This document shows, in pieces, positions 7,139 through 13,415 of a DNA stretch of 13,415 bases. The notes under the pieces are model-generated. The model saw nothing but the letters and a program-made list of their open reading frames with translations, was not told where the DNA came from and ran no database searches. Numbering within the stretch: the first letter of the stretch is position 1; each line of letters opens with the position of its first letter. The translations under genes and the position numbers were made by a program. The DNA is taken from positions 1 through 13,415 of the forward strand of contig JAGWVP010000024.1 of the NCBI GenBank assembly GCA_018970825.1, written 5' to 3'. Origin of the DNA: a bacterium (lineage in GTDB: Bacteria > Desulfobacterota > Binatia > UBA12015).

Positions 7139-7519
7139 ATGTTCAGCCACATCATGGTCGGTTCCAACGACATCGACGCCTCGAAGAGGTTCTACGACGC
7201 CGTGCTCGGCGCGCTCGGCATCCCCGCCGGCGTGATGGACGACAAGGGCCGGATCTTCTACTTCTCGCCCGCCGGCATCTTCGCCGTCACGACGCCGATC
7301 AACGGCGCTCCCGCGACGGCGGCGAACGGCGGCACGGTCGGGTTCGCCGCGTCGAGCCCTGCCGCCGCGGATGCATGGCACGCGGCCGGCGTCGCCAACG
7401 GCGGCACGACCTGCGAGGACCCTCCGGGCGTGCGCGAGGGCGGTCTCGGCAAGATGTACCTCGCCTACCTTCGCGATCCGTCCGGCAACAAGATCTGCGC
7501 CCTGCACCGGATGGGTTGA
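7139..7519 (+). CDS. VOC family (glyoxalase/bleomycin-resistance fold) protein
   Basis: It encodes 126 residues, one VOC domain. The ATG at 7139 follows GAGGAGA (about 7126-7132). The N-terminal beta-alpha unit FSHIMVGSNDIDASKRFYD is the standard VOC opening, with His4 as the first metal ligand position, and LRDPSGNKICALHRM is the standard closing strand. In classical glyoxalase I the closing strand carries a Glu ligand two to three residues after GN; here Cys120 lies in that place (NKICAL). The middle GGTVGFAASSPAAADAWH and the GLGKMYLAYLRDP segments complete the second module. The size fits single-domain VOC proteins. The substrate is unknown, and the altered ligand argues against a standard glyoxalase I. 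It is followed by a hairpin at 7530. Confidence 0.88.
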   Translation: MFSHIMVGSNDIDASKRFYDAVLGALGIPAGVMDDKGRIFYFSPAGIFAVTTPINGAPATAANGGTVGFAASSPAAADAWHAAGVANGGTTCEDPPGVREGGLGKMYLAYLRDPSGNKICALHRMG

Positions 7520-7529
7520 GGGCGACGGC

Positions 7530-7566
7530 CCCGGCGTGCGGCGCGACGACGCGCACGCACGCCGGG
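7530..7566 (+). terminator. 11-bp hairpin after the VOC gene
   Basis: Arms cccggcgtgcg and cgcacgccggg pair perfectly around a 15-base loop, 10 bases after the VOC stop. There is no T-tract. Confidence 0.5.
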
Positions 7567-7659
7567 ACCACCCGGCCGGCGGGTGGATTCGCCCGGAGCC
7601 TCGCGACCCGTCCGGCGCCTCCCGTGGGAGCCCGGTGCGGCGGGTGGTACGACGGCTCC

Positions 7660-8763
7660 ATGGGTGTGCTCAAGCGCTGGGGCCAGCGGCCGTCCTCGCA
7701 GCGTGCGGGGCGCCGTTTCGGCAAGGCCGGTCGGCGCTGGTCGAACCGCCTGCTCTCTCGCGTGCTGCCCTTGCCTCGCAATCACCGCGTCGACGAGATC
7801 CCCGAAGTCCGCACCGTCCTGCTCGTGCGGCCGAACCTGAAGATCGGCAACACGATCCTCTCGACGCCGTTCATCCCGGCCCTACGCGCGATGTTCCCCG
7901 GGGCCCGCCTGCTCGTGCTCGGCTCCGAGACCTCGGGGGTCGTCCTCGAGAACCTTCCCGTCGACGGGATCCACGTCCTCTCGCGGGCCTTCGTGCTGCG
8001 TCCGTGGCGGCTCGCCACCCTGTTGCGCCGGTTGCGGGCCGAGAAGGTGGACGTCGCCGTGGAGGCCGGCATGGGTTCGTTCTCGGGCAGCCTGTTCTCG
8101 CTGCTGAGCGGCGCCCGCTACCGCGTCGGCTGCGAGGGGTCGGCGTCGCGCCTGCTGAACGTGCGCGTGCCGCGCCCGCGCGTCGCGCACGTTCGCGACC
8201 GGATCCCCGAATTCGTGCGCTCGCTCGGCGGCGAGTGCTCGGACGAACTCGTCTACCGGGTGTCGGCGGAGGAGGACGCCGCGGCGTCCCGCCTGCTCGC
8301 CGATCCCGCCCGAGCCGACCAGGGGCTCCCCTCGGGCTTCCTCGCGATCTTCGTCGGCGGCCATCTCGACAAGCGCCTGCCCGACGATCGCTGGGTCGCG
8401 ATCGTGGAGGAACTCGATCGCGCCGGGGCCCGCTTCGTCGTGCTCGCGGGGCCGGAGGAGCACGCCCTGCGCGACCGCCTCGCCGCCAGGCCGGAACTCG
8501 CGAGGCATCTCCTTTCGCCGCAGCCGCTTCGGATCGTCGCGGCGGTCATGGCGCGCGCCGCGCTCGTGGTCACGACCGACTCGGGTCCGATGCACCTCGC
8601 CTCGGCGCTGGGTCGACCGACGATCGCGTTGCTCGAGCGCGAGCGGTCGCGGCGCTTCGTGCCGCGGGGCGCGGACGATCGGGTGCTCATGTCGCCGCGG
8701 GTGGAAGACGTGACGGACGCGGTCCGCGGGCATCCTCGCTGGGCGACGGTCACGGGGAACTGA
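7660..8763 (+). CDS. Glycosyltransferase family 9 (heptosyltransferase-like)
   Basis: It encodes 367 residues from the ATG at 7660; no strong ribosome-binding site is visible, and upstream in-frame sequence overlaps the VOC gene and hairpin. Residues 1-40 form an Arg-rich basic tail. The N-domain opens with LLVRPNLKIGNTILSTP (54-70), the C-domain has GGHLDKRLPDDRW (233-245) and TTDSGPMHLASALGRP (305-320). These line up with E. coli WaaC: the K...W segment with Lys238 matching the conserved Lys, and DSGxxH with Asp307 and His312 matching DTGxSH. WaaC's Asp13 (GDV), proposed as catalytic base, is replaced here by Asn64 (IGN). GT9 enzymes transfer ADP-heptose in LPS core synthesis; here sugar and acceptor are unknown, and the substitution leaves activity open. 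It lies about 2.2 kb downstream of the DUF115 gene but is not in one operon with it. Confidence 0.9.
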   Translation: MGVLKRWGQRPSSQRAGRRFGKAGRRWSNRLLSRVLPLPRNHRVDEIPEVRTVLLVRPNLKIGNTILSTPFIPALRAMFPGARLLVLGSETSGVVLENLPVDGIHVLSRAFVLRPWRLATLLRRLRAEKVDVAVEAGMGSFSGSLFSLLSGARYRVGCEGSASRLLNVRVPRPRVAHVRDRIPEFVRSLGGECSDELVYRVSAEEDAAASRLLADPARADQGLPSGFLAIFVGGHLDKRLPDDRWVAIVEELDRAGARFVVLAGPEEHALRDRLAARPELARHLLSPQPLRIVAAVMARAALVVTTDSGPMHLASALGRPTIALLERERSRRFVPRGADDRVLMSPRVEDVTDAVRGHPRWATVTGN

Positions 8764-8889
8764 GGCGATCACCCGGCGTGCAGCCGCGGCGTCCCACCCC
8801 GACCCCGGGCGACGAGCACGAGGACGCTCCCCTGCATCCGGCACGCGGGCCGTCGGCGAATGCGGGCGGAGATGGTCGCGCGAGAAGAG

Positions 8890-8962
8890 AGCCACCCGCC
8901 GGAGTCGAACCGGCGACCTACTGATTACGAATCAGTTGCTCTGCCAACTGAGCTAGGGTGGC
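8890..8962 (-). tRNA. tRNA-Thr (anticodon CGT)
   Basis: The complement folds as a 73-base tRNA: acceptor gccaccc/gggtggc, D-arm gctc...gagc with AGTTGGCA loop, anticodon stem actga/tcagt with loop TTCGTAA (anticodon CGT, decoding ACG), variable AGGTC, T-arm gccgg/ccggc with loop TTCGACT, discriminator T. CCA is not encoded. All stems are perfectly paired. Confidence 0.97.
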
Positions 8963-8971
8963 GTGCCCCCC

Positions 8972-9000
8972 GTCGTAACGCAGGGGGAGGGGGCGGGCAA
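8972..9000 (-). promoter_or_regulatory. Candidate promoter of the tRNA-Thr gene
   Basis: On the minus strand TTGCCC (complement of 8995-9000) and TACGAC (complement of 8972-8977) are 17 bases apart, and the -10 ends 9 bases before the mature 5' end. The boxes match the sigma-70 consensus at 4/6 and 3/6; position supports it more than sequence. Confidence 0.4.
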
Positions 9001-9050
9001 CGGCGGGAAGGCTCCCGGCGGAGCGTCGCGAGGCCCCCGCGGGACCGGTG

Positions 9051-9078
9051 TTGGCCGATGCCGCGCCGCCGCGATACA
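9051..9078 (+). promoter_or_regulatory. Candidate promoter of the PsiF-repeat gene
   Basis: TTGGCC (9051-9056) and GATACA (9073-9078) are separated by 16 bases, with the ATG 39 bases after the -10 box. GATACA is one of very few A/T-containing six-mers in this gap. The match is moderate (4/6 and 3/6). Confidence 0.4.
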
Positions 9079-9117
9079 GACCAGTGCCGAACCCTGTCCG
9101 GCCCGAGGAGGTCCTCG

Positions 9118-9396
9118 ATGAAGATCCTGTTCGCCGCCCTGTCCCTCGCCTTCACCCTCGCGACCCCGCACGCGGCTCGAGCCGCGAACACCCAGAACGA
9201 GGTGATGAAGACCTGCAACTCGAAGGCTTCCGCGACCGGGCTCGCCGGCGCCGAGCGCAAGAAGTTCATGTCGACCTGCCTGTCCTCGACCCGCAACGCC
9301 CAGCAGAAGAAGATGAAGCAGTGCAACATCGAGGCGACGGGCAAGTCGGGCGACGAACGCAAGTCCTTCATGAAGGGCTGCCTGAGCGCGAACTGA
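9118..9396 (+). CDS. Secreted PsiF-repeat protein
   Basis: It encodes 92 residues from the ATG at 9118, chosen for the GAGGAG site (9105-9110) and the signal peptide; upstream in-frame sequence runs through the tRNA gene and is not coding. Residues 1-22 form a signal peptide with cleavage after ARA. Two PsiF repeats follow: about 26-55 (VMKTCNSKASATGL then AERKKFMSTCL) and about 62-89 (KMKQCNIEATGK then DERKSFMKGCL). Each has the CN..A and ERK.FM..CL signatures. PsiF is known in E. coli as a phosphate-starvation-inducible periplasmic protein; its biochemical role is not established. Four cysteines could pair in the periplasm. No pho-box was recognised upstream. The mature protein is very basic. 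Confidence 0.92.
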   Translation: MKILFAALSLAFTLATPHAARAANTQNEVMKTCNSKASATGLAGAERKKFMSTCLSSTRNAQQKKMKQCNIEATGKSGDERKSFMKGCLSAN

Positions 9397-9455
9397 GTCC
9401 GCCCGCGGACCGCTCCGCTTGCGGCCCGGTCCCGGCGCGATAGGACTCGCCCGCG

Positions 9456-10349
9456 ATGTCCGTTCCGTCGCAGGGATCGGGGACCTCGCGGAGGTTCGTT
9501 CGTGCGGTGCTCCTCGTCGCGGCTTCGGTCGTCGCGATGGAGATCGCTCTCGACGTGGCGTCGCTCGTCGCCGGCGAGCACCTCGAGCGCGGACGCGATG
9601 CCGCGGCCCTTCTCGCCTCCGCCGACGTCGCCGTCTACGGCGACTCGACTCCCTACGGCTACCACGCCGGGACGAGCTTCCCCGCGGAGCTCGGCCGCTC
9701 GACCGGGCTCCGGGTCGTGAATCGCAGTCGCCCGGCTCTCAACTCGACGCAGGTCGCCGACCTGATGGAGCGGGAGCTGCGCGACGGTGCGCCCCGACTC
9801 CTCGTCGTCATGGCCGGTGTGAACGACGCGTGGAACCTCGCCGACGTCGACCCCGAGCTGCTCGGCCCCCTCGGCGCCTGGCGAAGGTGGATTCCCGAGC
9901 CTCGTCTCCTGCGCCTGCTCCGCATCTGGACGAAGGCGGGCTCGGCCGACGAGCCGACCGACGGCCCGAAGCCTCGTCGTGGCGACTGGTCGCGGCGCGA
10001 GGAGACCGGGCGCGTGCTCGGCCGCGAAGGCGTCGCCCGGATCACCCGGCGCAGCATCGACCGCATCCTCGCGCTCGCACGCCGCCACGGCGCGGAGGTC
10101 CTGTTCGTCGGCTACCAGGCGCCCGGCTGGAACGGGTCGGCCGACGCCGTCGGAGCGATCCTCGCGACCGACCATCCCGACCGTTTCGTCGAGACTCGCA
10201 GCGCGTTCACCGACCGCGACGCCGAACTCATCCAGGAGGACGCCTTCCATCCGACCGACGAGGGGCAACGCGTGATCGCGGCCCGCCTGCGCGACGCGGT
10301 CGCACGGCGAGGCTTGCTCGATCGCGCCCGGCCGGTGCGCACCCCCTGA
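9456..10349 (+). CDS. Membrane-anchored SGNH/GDSL-family hydrolase
   Basis: It encodes 297 residues. A single hydrophobic segment (about 14-40) preceded by Arg residues predicts an N-in membrane anchor with a periplasmic catalytic domain. SGNH blocks: YGDST (61-65) with nucleophile Ser64; an Asn/Arg-rich NRSRPALNS (89-97) near block II; GVND (121-124) with oxyanion Asn123; and DAFHPT (262-267) with Asp262 and His265. These are the catalytic elements of SGNH esterases/lipases, including enzymes that add or remove acyl groups on envelope polymers. Between GVND and the C-terminal blocks is a charged insert (about 160-190) without a recognised motif. The substrate is unknown. The gap from the PsiF gene is 59 bases; TTGCGG/TAGGAC boxes (9419-9446) could make a weak own promoter with almost no leader. 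No ribosome-binding site stands out. Confidence 0.88.
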   Translation: MSVPSQGSGTSRRFVRAVLLVAASVVAMEIALDVASLVAGEHLERGRDAAALLASADVAVYGDSTPYGYHAGTSFPAELGRSTGLRVVNRSRPALNSTQVADLMERELRDGAPRLLVVMAGVNDAWNLADVDPELLGPLGAWRRWIPEPRLLRLLRIWTKAGSADEPTDGPKPRRGDWSRREETGRVLGREGVARITRRSIDRILALARRHGAEVLFVGYQAPGWNGSADAVGAILATDHPDRFVETRSAFTDRDAELIQEDAFHPTDEGQRVIAARLRDAVARRGLLDRARPVRTP

Positions 10350-10352
10350 CCT

Positions 10353-10372
10353 CCCCGCGACCGGGAGCGGGG
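10353..10372 (+). terminator. Short hairpin right after the SGNH hydrolase gene
   Basis: ccccgc and gcgggg pair (6 bp, 8-base loop) starting 4 bases after the stop, followed by cttcc. It is weak and lacks a T-run. Confidence 0.3.
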
Positions 10373-10484
10373 CTTCCGTCGGCCGCGCGCGGGACTCCGG
10401 GGTGATCGACCGGGGCACCCGGTGGAAGGACTCCGGCTCCGAGCACTTGCCGCGCGCGACGTCGTTCGCTTGATCCCATCGAGG

Positions 10485-10505
10485 CCCGGCGAACGCCTCG
10501 CCGGG
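10485..10505 (+). promoter_or_regulatory. Leader hairpin before the GST ribosome-binding site
   Basis: cccggcg-aacgcct-cgccggg forms a perfect 7-bp stem with a 7-base loop ending 7 bases before the GGGAGG site (10513-10518). It may tune translation or be a chance GC stem. Confidence 0.25.
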
Positions 10506-10525
10506 AGCTCGCGGGAGGCGACACG

Positions 10526-11206
10526 ATGATCGACTTCTACACGGCGGCGACGCCGAACGGCCACAAGATCTCCATCGCGCTCGAGGAGCTCGAGCTTCCC
10601 TACGAGGTCCACGCGATCAACCTCATGTCGGGCGACCAGAAGAAGCCCGAGTTCACCCGGATCAACCCGAACGGCCGCATTCCGGCGATCGTCGACCGGG
10701 ACGAGGGGAACTTCGCGGTCTTCGAGTCCGGCGCGATCCTCGTCTACCTGGCCGAGAAGACCGGCCGCCTGATGCCGGCCGACCGCAAGGGGCGGTCGGA
10801 GGTGCTGCAGTGGCTCATGTTCCAGATGAGCGGCGTCGGCCCGATGATGGGGCAGGCGAACGTCTTCTTCCGCTACTTCCCCGAGAAGATCCAGCCCGCG
10901 ATCGACCGCTACCAGAACGAGTGCCGCCGCCTGTTCGAGGTGCTCGACGGCCGCCTCGGCGAGAGCGAGTGGCTCGCCGCCGACTACTCGATCGCCGACA
11001 TCGCGACCTGGCCCTGGGTGCGCACCTACAAGTGGTCGGGCGTGAACGTCGACGGACTCGAGAACCTGCAGCGCTGGATGCGGGCGATGAGCGCGCGGCC
11101 GGCCTGCCGCCGCGGCGTCGACGTACCGGTGAAGATGCCCTCGCTCGACGACGAGGGGAAGGCCGAGCAGTTCGCGAAGGGCGCGCAGACGATCGTCCAG
11201 CGCTGA
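10526..11206 (+). CDS. yfcG: YfcG/YghU-like glutathione disulfide-bond oxidoreductase (Nu-class GST)
   Basis: It encodes 226 residues, close to E. coli YfcG in length. The ATG at 10526 has GGGAGG at 7-base spacing. The N-terminal thioredoxin-like domain begins MIDFYTAATPNGHK, almost the YfcG opening, with Thr9 and Asn11 at the glutathione-contact positions and no catalytic Cys or Tyr. NPNGRIPAIVD (48-58) contains the cis-Pro, and FESGAILVYLAEKTG holds the Glu-Ser glutathione gamma-glutamyl contact. The helical domain has LQWLMFQMSGVGPMMGQ and YSIADIATWPWV, again as in YfcG. This family reduces disulfides using glutathione with unusual 2-GSH or GSSG binding, in the cytoplasm. The E. coli symbol is used by similarity. 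It is followed at once by a 16-bp hairpin. Confidence 0.93.
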   Translation: MIDFYTAATPNGHKISIALEELELPYEVHAINLMSGDQKKPEFTRINPNGRIPAIVDRDEGNFAVFESGAILVYLAEKTGRLMPADRKGRSEVLQWLMFQMSGVGPMMGQANVFFRYFPEKIQPAIDRYQNECRRLFEVLDGRLGESEWLAADYSIADIATWPWVRTYKWSGVNVDGLENLQRWMRAMSARPACRRGVDVPVKMPSLDDEGKAEQFAKGAQTIVQR

Positions 11207-11250
11207 CGAGAGGGGGCGGCGGCGCTCCCACGCACCGCCGCCCCCTCTCG
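11207..11250 (+). terminator. Perfect 16-bp hairpin directly after the GST stop
   Basis: The left arm 11207-11222 (cgagagggggcggcgg) pairs over 16 bp with 11235-11250 around a 12-base loop. It starts on the base after TGA. It has no T-tract but is the most stable hairpin I saw in the window. Confidence 0.7.
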
Positions 11251-11477
11251 CCTCCGGTCGACGCGACAGCCGCTCCCGCGGGGGCAGCGCAGCCGCGCAT
11301 GTCGCGCCGGCGGAGACCCGATCGCCCCGGCCGCCCTGCGGTCTGCGCCGAGGAGTTCCCCGTTCGGCTCCTGTTCGTCCGTCCCCTCCCGCCGAGCGGA
11401 GGCCTCACGGCTGGTCGCTGGGCGACGCTGCGTCCGCGCCGCTCCGGCGCGCGCATGCCCCGGGCCCGGAGCGTCGG
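11251..11477. other. Intergenic stretch without a recognised gene
   Basis: The rest of the gap between the GST and the minus-strand SDR contains no ORF with a recognisable product. It holds a small hairpin cgcgccg-ctc-cggcgcg (11435-11451) and nothing else I can assign. Confidence 0.6.
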
Positions 11478-11515
11478 CCCACGCGGCTTCGGAGCCGCCT
11501 CCGGCCCGGCGTGGG
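11478..11515 (-). terminator. Nested hairpins after the minus-strand SDR gene
   Basis: cccacgc (11478-11484) pairs with gcgtggg (11509-11515), enclosing a compact hairpin gcggct-tcgg-agccgc (11483-11498) that overlaps it by two bases and so competes with it. It lies 11 bases past the SDR stop on the minus strand. Confidence 0.45.
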
Positions 11516-11525
11516 TCGATCGACC

Positions 11526-12356
11526 TCAGGAGCGCTTCGGTGCGATCCCGTCGACGAACGCTCGCAGTCGGCCCTCGACTGCCGCCGGGTCGGTCGCGCC
11601 GAGCATCGCTGCGCCGAGCGGGTCGCAGGCGACCCGGAGCGGGGAGTCGTCGTCGAGGATCGCGTCTGCGATGCGCCGCGCGGCTTCCGGGGCCGGGGTG
11701 ACGAGATCGCCGAGCGACATGCGCCCGTCGTGCAGGCGGAGCGCCGCATCGCGGTACTCCGGCCAGCCGGCCGCTTCGGGTTCGCGCGCCGAGCCCGCCA
11801 GCATGTCGGTGTCGATCGGCCCGGGCATCACCTCGAGAACCCGGATGCCGAGCCGGCTCACCTCGGCCAGGAGCGACTCGCCGAAGGACGACACCGCGGC
11901 CTTGCTCGCCCGGTACGCCGAGTAGAACGGCACGGGCGAGAGCAGCGACGACGACGTCACGTTGCAGACGACGCCTCCCCCCGCGGCCCGCAGGCGCGGG
12001 ATCGCGCGGCGGGTGAGGTCGACGAGCCCGAAGACGTTGGTCTCGAAGACACCTCGCCAGTCGTCGATCGGCTGGCACTCGACGGGCAGGTAGGCGCATT
12101 CGACGCCGGCGTTGTTCACGAGCACGCGGAGCGTGGCCGGCAGGGCCCGGGCGGTCTCGTCCGGTCGCGTGACGTCGAGCCATGCGACCCGGAGGCGTCC
12201 GCCGCGGGTCGCCGCCTCGGCGGCGAGCGAGTCGCCGTCGGCGGTGCGCCGCATGGTCGCGATCACCTCGAATCCGCGTGCGGCGAGTTCGAGAGCGACC
12301 GCGCGCCCGAGCCCGCGGCTCGCGCCCGTCACGAGGGCGATCCCGGCAGCCTCCAC
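11526..12356 (-). CDS. SDR family oxidoreductase (NADP-type, classical)
   Basis: It encodes 276 residues from a GTG start (complement of 12354-12356), preceded on its strand by GAGGAA, which supports it. Classical SDR features: TGASRGLG (10-17), Arg36-Arg37 after beta-2 (favouring NADP), LDVTRP (60-65), NNAG (81-84), TNVFG (106-110), Ser cluster 135-137, and YRASK with Tyr148 and Lys152. The PGPIDTDM segment follows. The long C-terminal part (about 190-276) resembles retinol-dehydrogenase-like SDRs with a substrate-covering extension. The substrate is unknown. It is transcribed divergently from the RetSat/CrtISO-like gene, so the two could be co-regulated and could share a hydrophobic or isoprenoid substrate; this is only a suggestion from position. 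Confidence 0.92.
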   Translation of the reverse strand: MEAAGIALVTGASRGLGRAVALELAARGFEVIATMRRTADGDSLAAEAATRGGRLRVAWLDVTRPDETARALPATLRVLVNNAGVECAYLPVECQPIDDWRGVFETNVFGLVDLTRRAIPRLRAAGGGVVCNVTSSSLLSPVPFYSAYRASKAAVSSFGESLLAEVSRLGIRVLEVMPGPIDTDMLAGSAREPEAAGWPEYRDAALRLHDGRMSLGDLVTPAPEAARRIADAILDDDSPLRVACDPLGAAMLGATDPAAVEGRLRAFVDGIAPKRS

Positions 12357-12456
12357 GAGCTTCCTCTATCCCGGACGGGCCCGGTCCCGCGAGCCCCGTG
12401 CGCGAGCCGCGGATGCTCCTGCGCGGACCGGGGAGGGGCGGGCCCGGGGCCCCGCG

Positions 12457-12485
12457 TTGACAGACGACGGCCCGGGTCCTCTAGT
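12457..12485 (+). promoter_or_regulatory. Strong sigma-70-type promoter of the RetSat/CrtISO-like gene
   Basis: TTGACA (12457-12462) is a perfect -35; TCTAGT (12480-12485) matches the -10 at 4 of 6 bases with exactly 17 bases between. Transcription would start near 12492, only about 13 bases before the ATG at 12505. Confidence 0.65.
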
Positions 12486-12504
12486 CGCGGCCGGGGGGGA
12501 CCTG

Positions 12505-13415
12505 ATGGGCGACTACGACGCGATCGTCATCGGCTCGGGGGAGGGCGGCCTGACGGCGGCCCTCGCGCTCGCGCGCTCGGGCAAGCGGGTCGCCGTCTTC
12601 GAGCAGCACGACCGACCCGGCGGGTACAGCCAGTCGTTCCAGCTCGACGGCTACCAGTTCAGCCCCGGCGTGCACTACGTCGGCGCGCTCGGCCCCGGCA
12701 AGAGCCTCCGGCAGATCTACGAGGGGCTCGGCGTCGCGAACGACCTCGTGTTCCTCGAGATCGACCCGACGGGTTACGACCGGGTCTTCGCGGGCGGCGA
12801 CCGCTTCGACATTCCCGCCGGGCGAGACCGCTTCAAGGAGAAGCTGCAGACGACCTTCCCGTCGGAGCGCGAGGGCCTCGACCGCTACTTCGACGTGATC
12901 TCGAAGTTGATCGACGAGATGGGGTGGGCCGCCCCGATCCACGGCGTGCTCGACGCGGCCCGCATGGTCGCCCACATGCCGACGACGCTGCTCCACGGCC
13001 TCCAGCCGCTCGGCGCCTTTCTCGACGGCTGCACGAAGGACCCCTTCCTGCGCGCGATCCTGACGATCCAGTCGGGCGACCACGGCATGGCGCCCTCGCG
13101 CGCGCCGACCGCGCTCCACGCGGGCCTCCAGGGCTACTATTTCGACGGCGGCTGCTACCCGCGCGGCGGGGCCCACTCGATTCCCGAGACCTTCGTCCGC
13201 CACGTCCGCGCCCACGGCGGCGAGGTCCACCTCGGCTCGCCGGTCGCGAAGATCCTGGTCGAGGACGGACGCGCGCTCGGCGTGCGCCTCGCCGACGGTC
13301 GCGAGATCCGCGCCGGGATCGTCGTGTCCAACGCCGACCCCGGCGTCACCTGGGGCGAGCTCGTCGACCCCGAGCACCTGGGCTTCTTCCTGCGCCGCCG
13401 CATCGAGCACCTGCA
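12505..13415 (+). CDS. FAD-dependent oxidoreductase, RetSat/CrtISO (phytoene-desaturase-like) family, 3' partial
   Basis: The frame is open from the ATG at 12505 to the right edge: 303 codons plus two bases, so the C-terminal part is missing. The N-terminal dinucleotide-binding motif VIGSGEGGLTAAL (8-20) is followed by Glu33 in VFEQHDRPGGY, the ribose-binding acidic residue and GG loop of FAD enzymes. SPGVHYVGAL (53-62) and the later GGCYPRGGAHSIPE and VVSNADPGVTW segments are those of all-trans-retinol 13,14-reductase, carotenoid isomerase CrtISO and related phytoene desaturase-type enzymes. These saturate or isomerise polyene isoprenoids using FAD. The true substrate is not predictable; family members also act on other lipids. 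A G-rich stretch ends 4 bases before the ATG and is a poor ribosome-binding site. Divergent to an SDR gene. Confidence 0.9.
   Translation, partial: MGDYDAIVIGSGEGGLTAALALARSGKRVAVFEQHDRPGGYSQSFQLDGYQFSPGVHYVGALGPGKSLRQIYEGLGVANDLVFLEIDPTGYDRVFAGGDRFDIPAGRDRFKEKLQTTFPSEREGLDRYFDVISKLIDEMGWAAPIHGVLDAARMVAHMPTTLLHGLQPLGAFLDGCTKDPFLRAILTIQSGDHGMAPSRAPTALHAGLQGYYFDGGCYPRGGAHSIPETFVRHVRAHGGEVHLGSPVAKILVEDGRALGVRLADGREIRAGIVVSNADPGVTWGELVDPEHLGFFLRRRIEHL

Noticed and set aside
8890..8962. tRNA-Thr as an integration site for a mobile element
   Set aside because: There is no integrase, no direct repeat of the tRNA 3' end, and composition does not change on either side.
8860..9117. An upstream extension of the PsiF frame
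   Set aside because: It would translate through the tRNA-Thr gene; the ATG at 9118 has a signal peptide and ribosome-binding site.
1..13415. A multi-gene defence, secretion or biosynthetic system
   Set aside because: No nuclease, helicase, toxin-antitoxin, secretion or megasynthase genes were found; gene order looks like ordinary chromosomal content.

Overview
This window is very GC-rich bacterial chromosomal DNA. It reads like a member of the Binatota, Myxococcota or a related 'deltaproteobacterial' lineage. That placement is inferred from the large secreted protein built of myxobacterial-type Cys-rich repeats, DNRLRE domains and a thrombospondin type-3 (TSP3) calcium loop, and from the GC-saturated codon third positions. 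I saw no integrase, transposase, CRISPR array, phage gene or defence cassette. Apart from the repeat protein, the window looks like ordinary chromosomal gene content.

Layout. Positions 3-3800 hold the 3' part of a giant Cys-rich surface or secreted protein whose true start lies left of the window. It carries two DNRLRE/DUF4215 modules, a 15-unit tandem array of about 32-residue, 4-Cys repeats, a TSP3 calcium loop and an unnamed C-terminal domain. It ends at a GNRA-capped 12-bp hairpin. Positions 4051-6395 (+) hold a small exported Cys-containing protein, a DUF115/MptE-like protein of the surface-glycan type, and an SDR oxidoreductase. The SDR ends one base before the stop of a convergent lipoprotein gene with an ATP10/thioredoxin-like fold (6397-6969, -). 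A divergent gap leads to a VOC/glyoxalase-fold protein (7139-7519, +) and then a GT9 heptosyltransferase-like protein (7660-8763, +). A tRNA-Thr(CGT) on the minus strand (8890-8962) is followed by a secreted PsiF-repeat protein (9118-9396, +), a membrane-anchored SGNH hydrolase (9456-10349, +) and a YfcG-like glutathione-dependent oxidoreductase (10526-11206, +) with a strong hairpin at its end. A second SDR (11526-12356, -) is transcribed divergently from an FAD-dependent RetSat/CrtISO-family oxidoreductase (12505 onward, +). That last gene has a near-consensus sigma-70 promoter and runs off the right edge.

How the genes relate. No single pathway ties the window together. Themes are the cell envelope (repeat protein, DUF115 protein, GT9 protein, lipoprotein, SGNH hydrolase, PsiF protein) and redox or lipid/isoprenoid-type metabolism (two SDRs, the RetSat/CrtISO-like flavoprotein, the GST). 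The most notable signal is that the Cys-rich repeats follow the cysteine and residue pattern of the C-terminal half of ADAM/snake-venom disintegrin domains, including ECD at the position of the disintegrin loop in two units.
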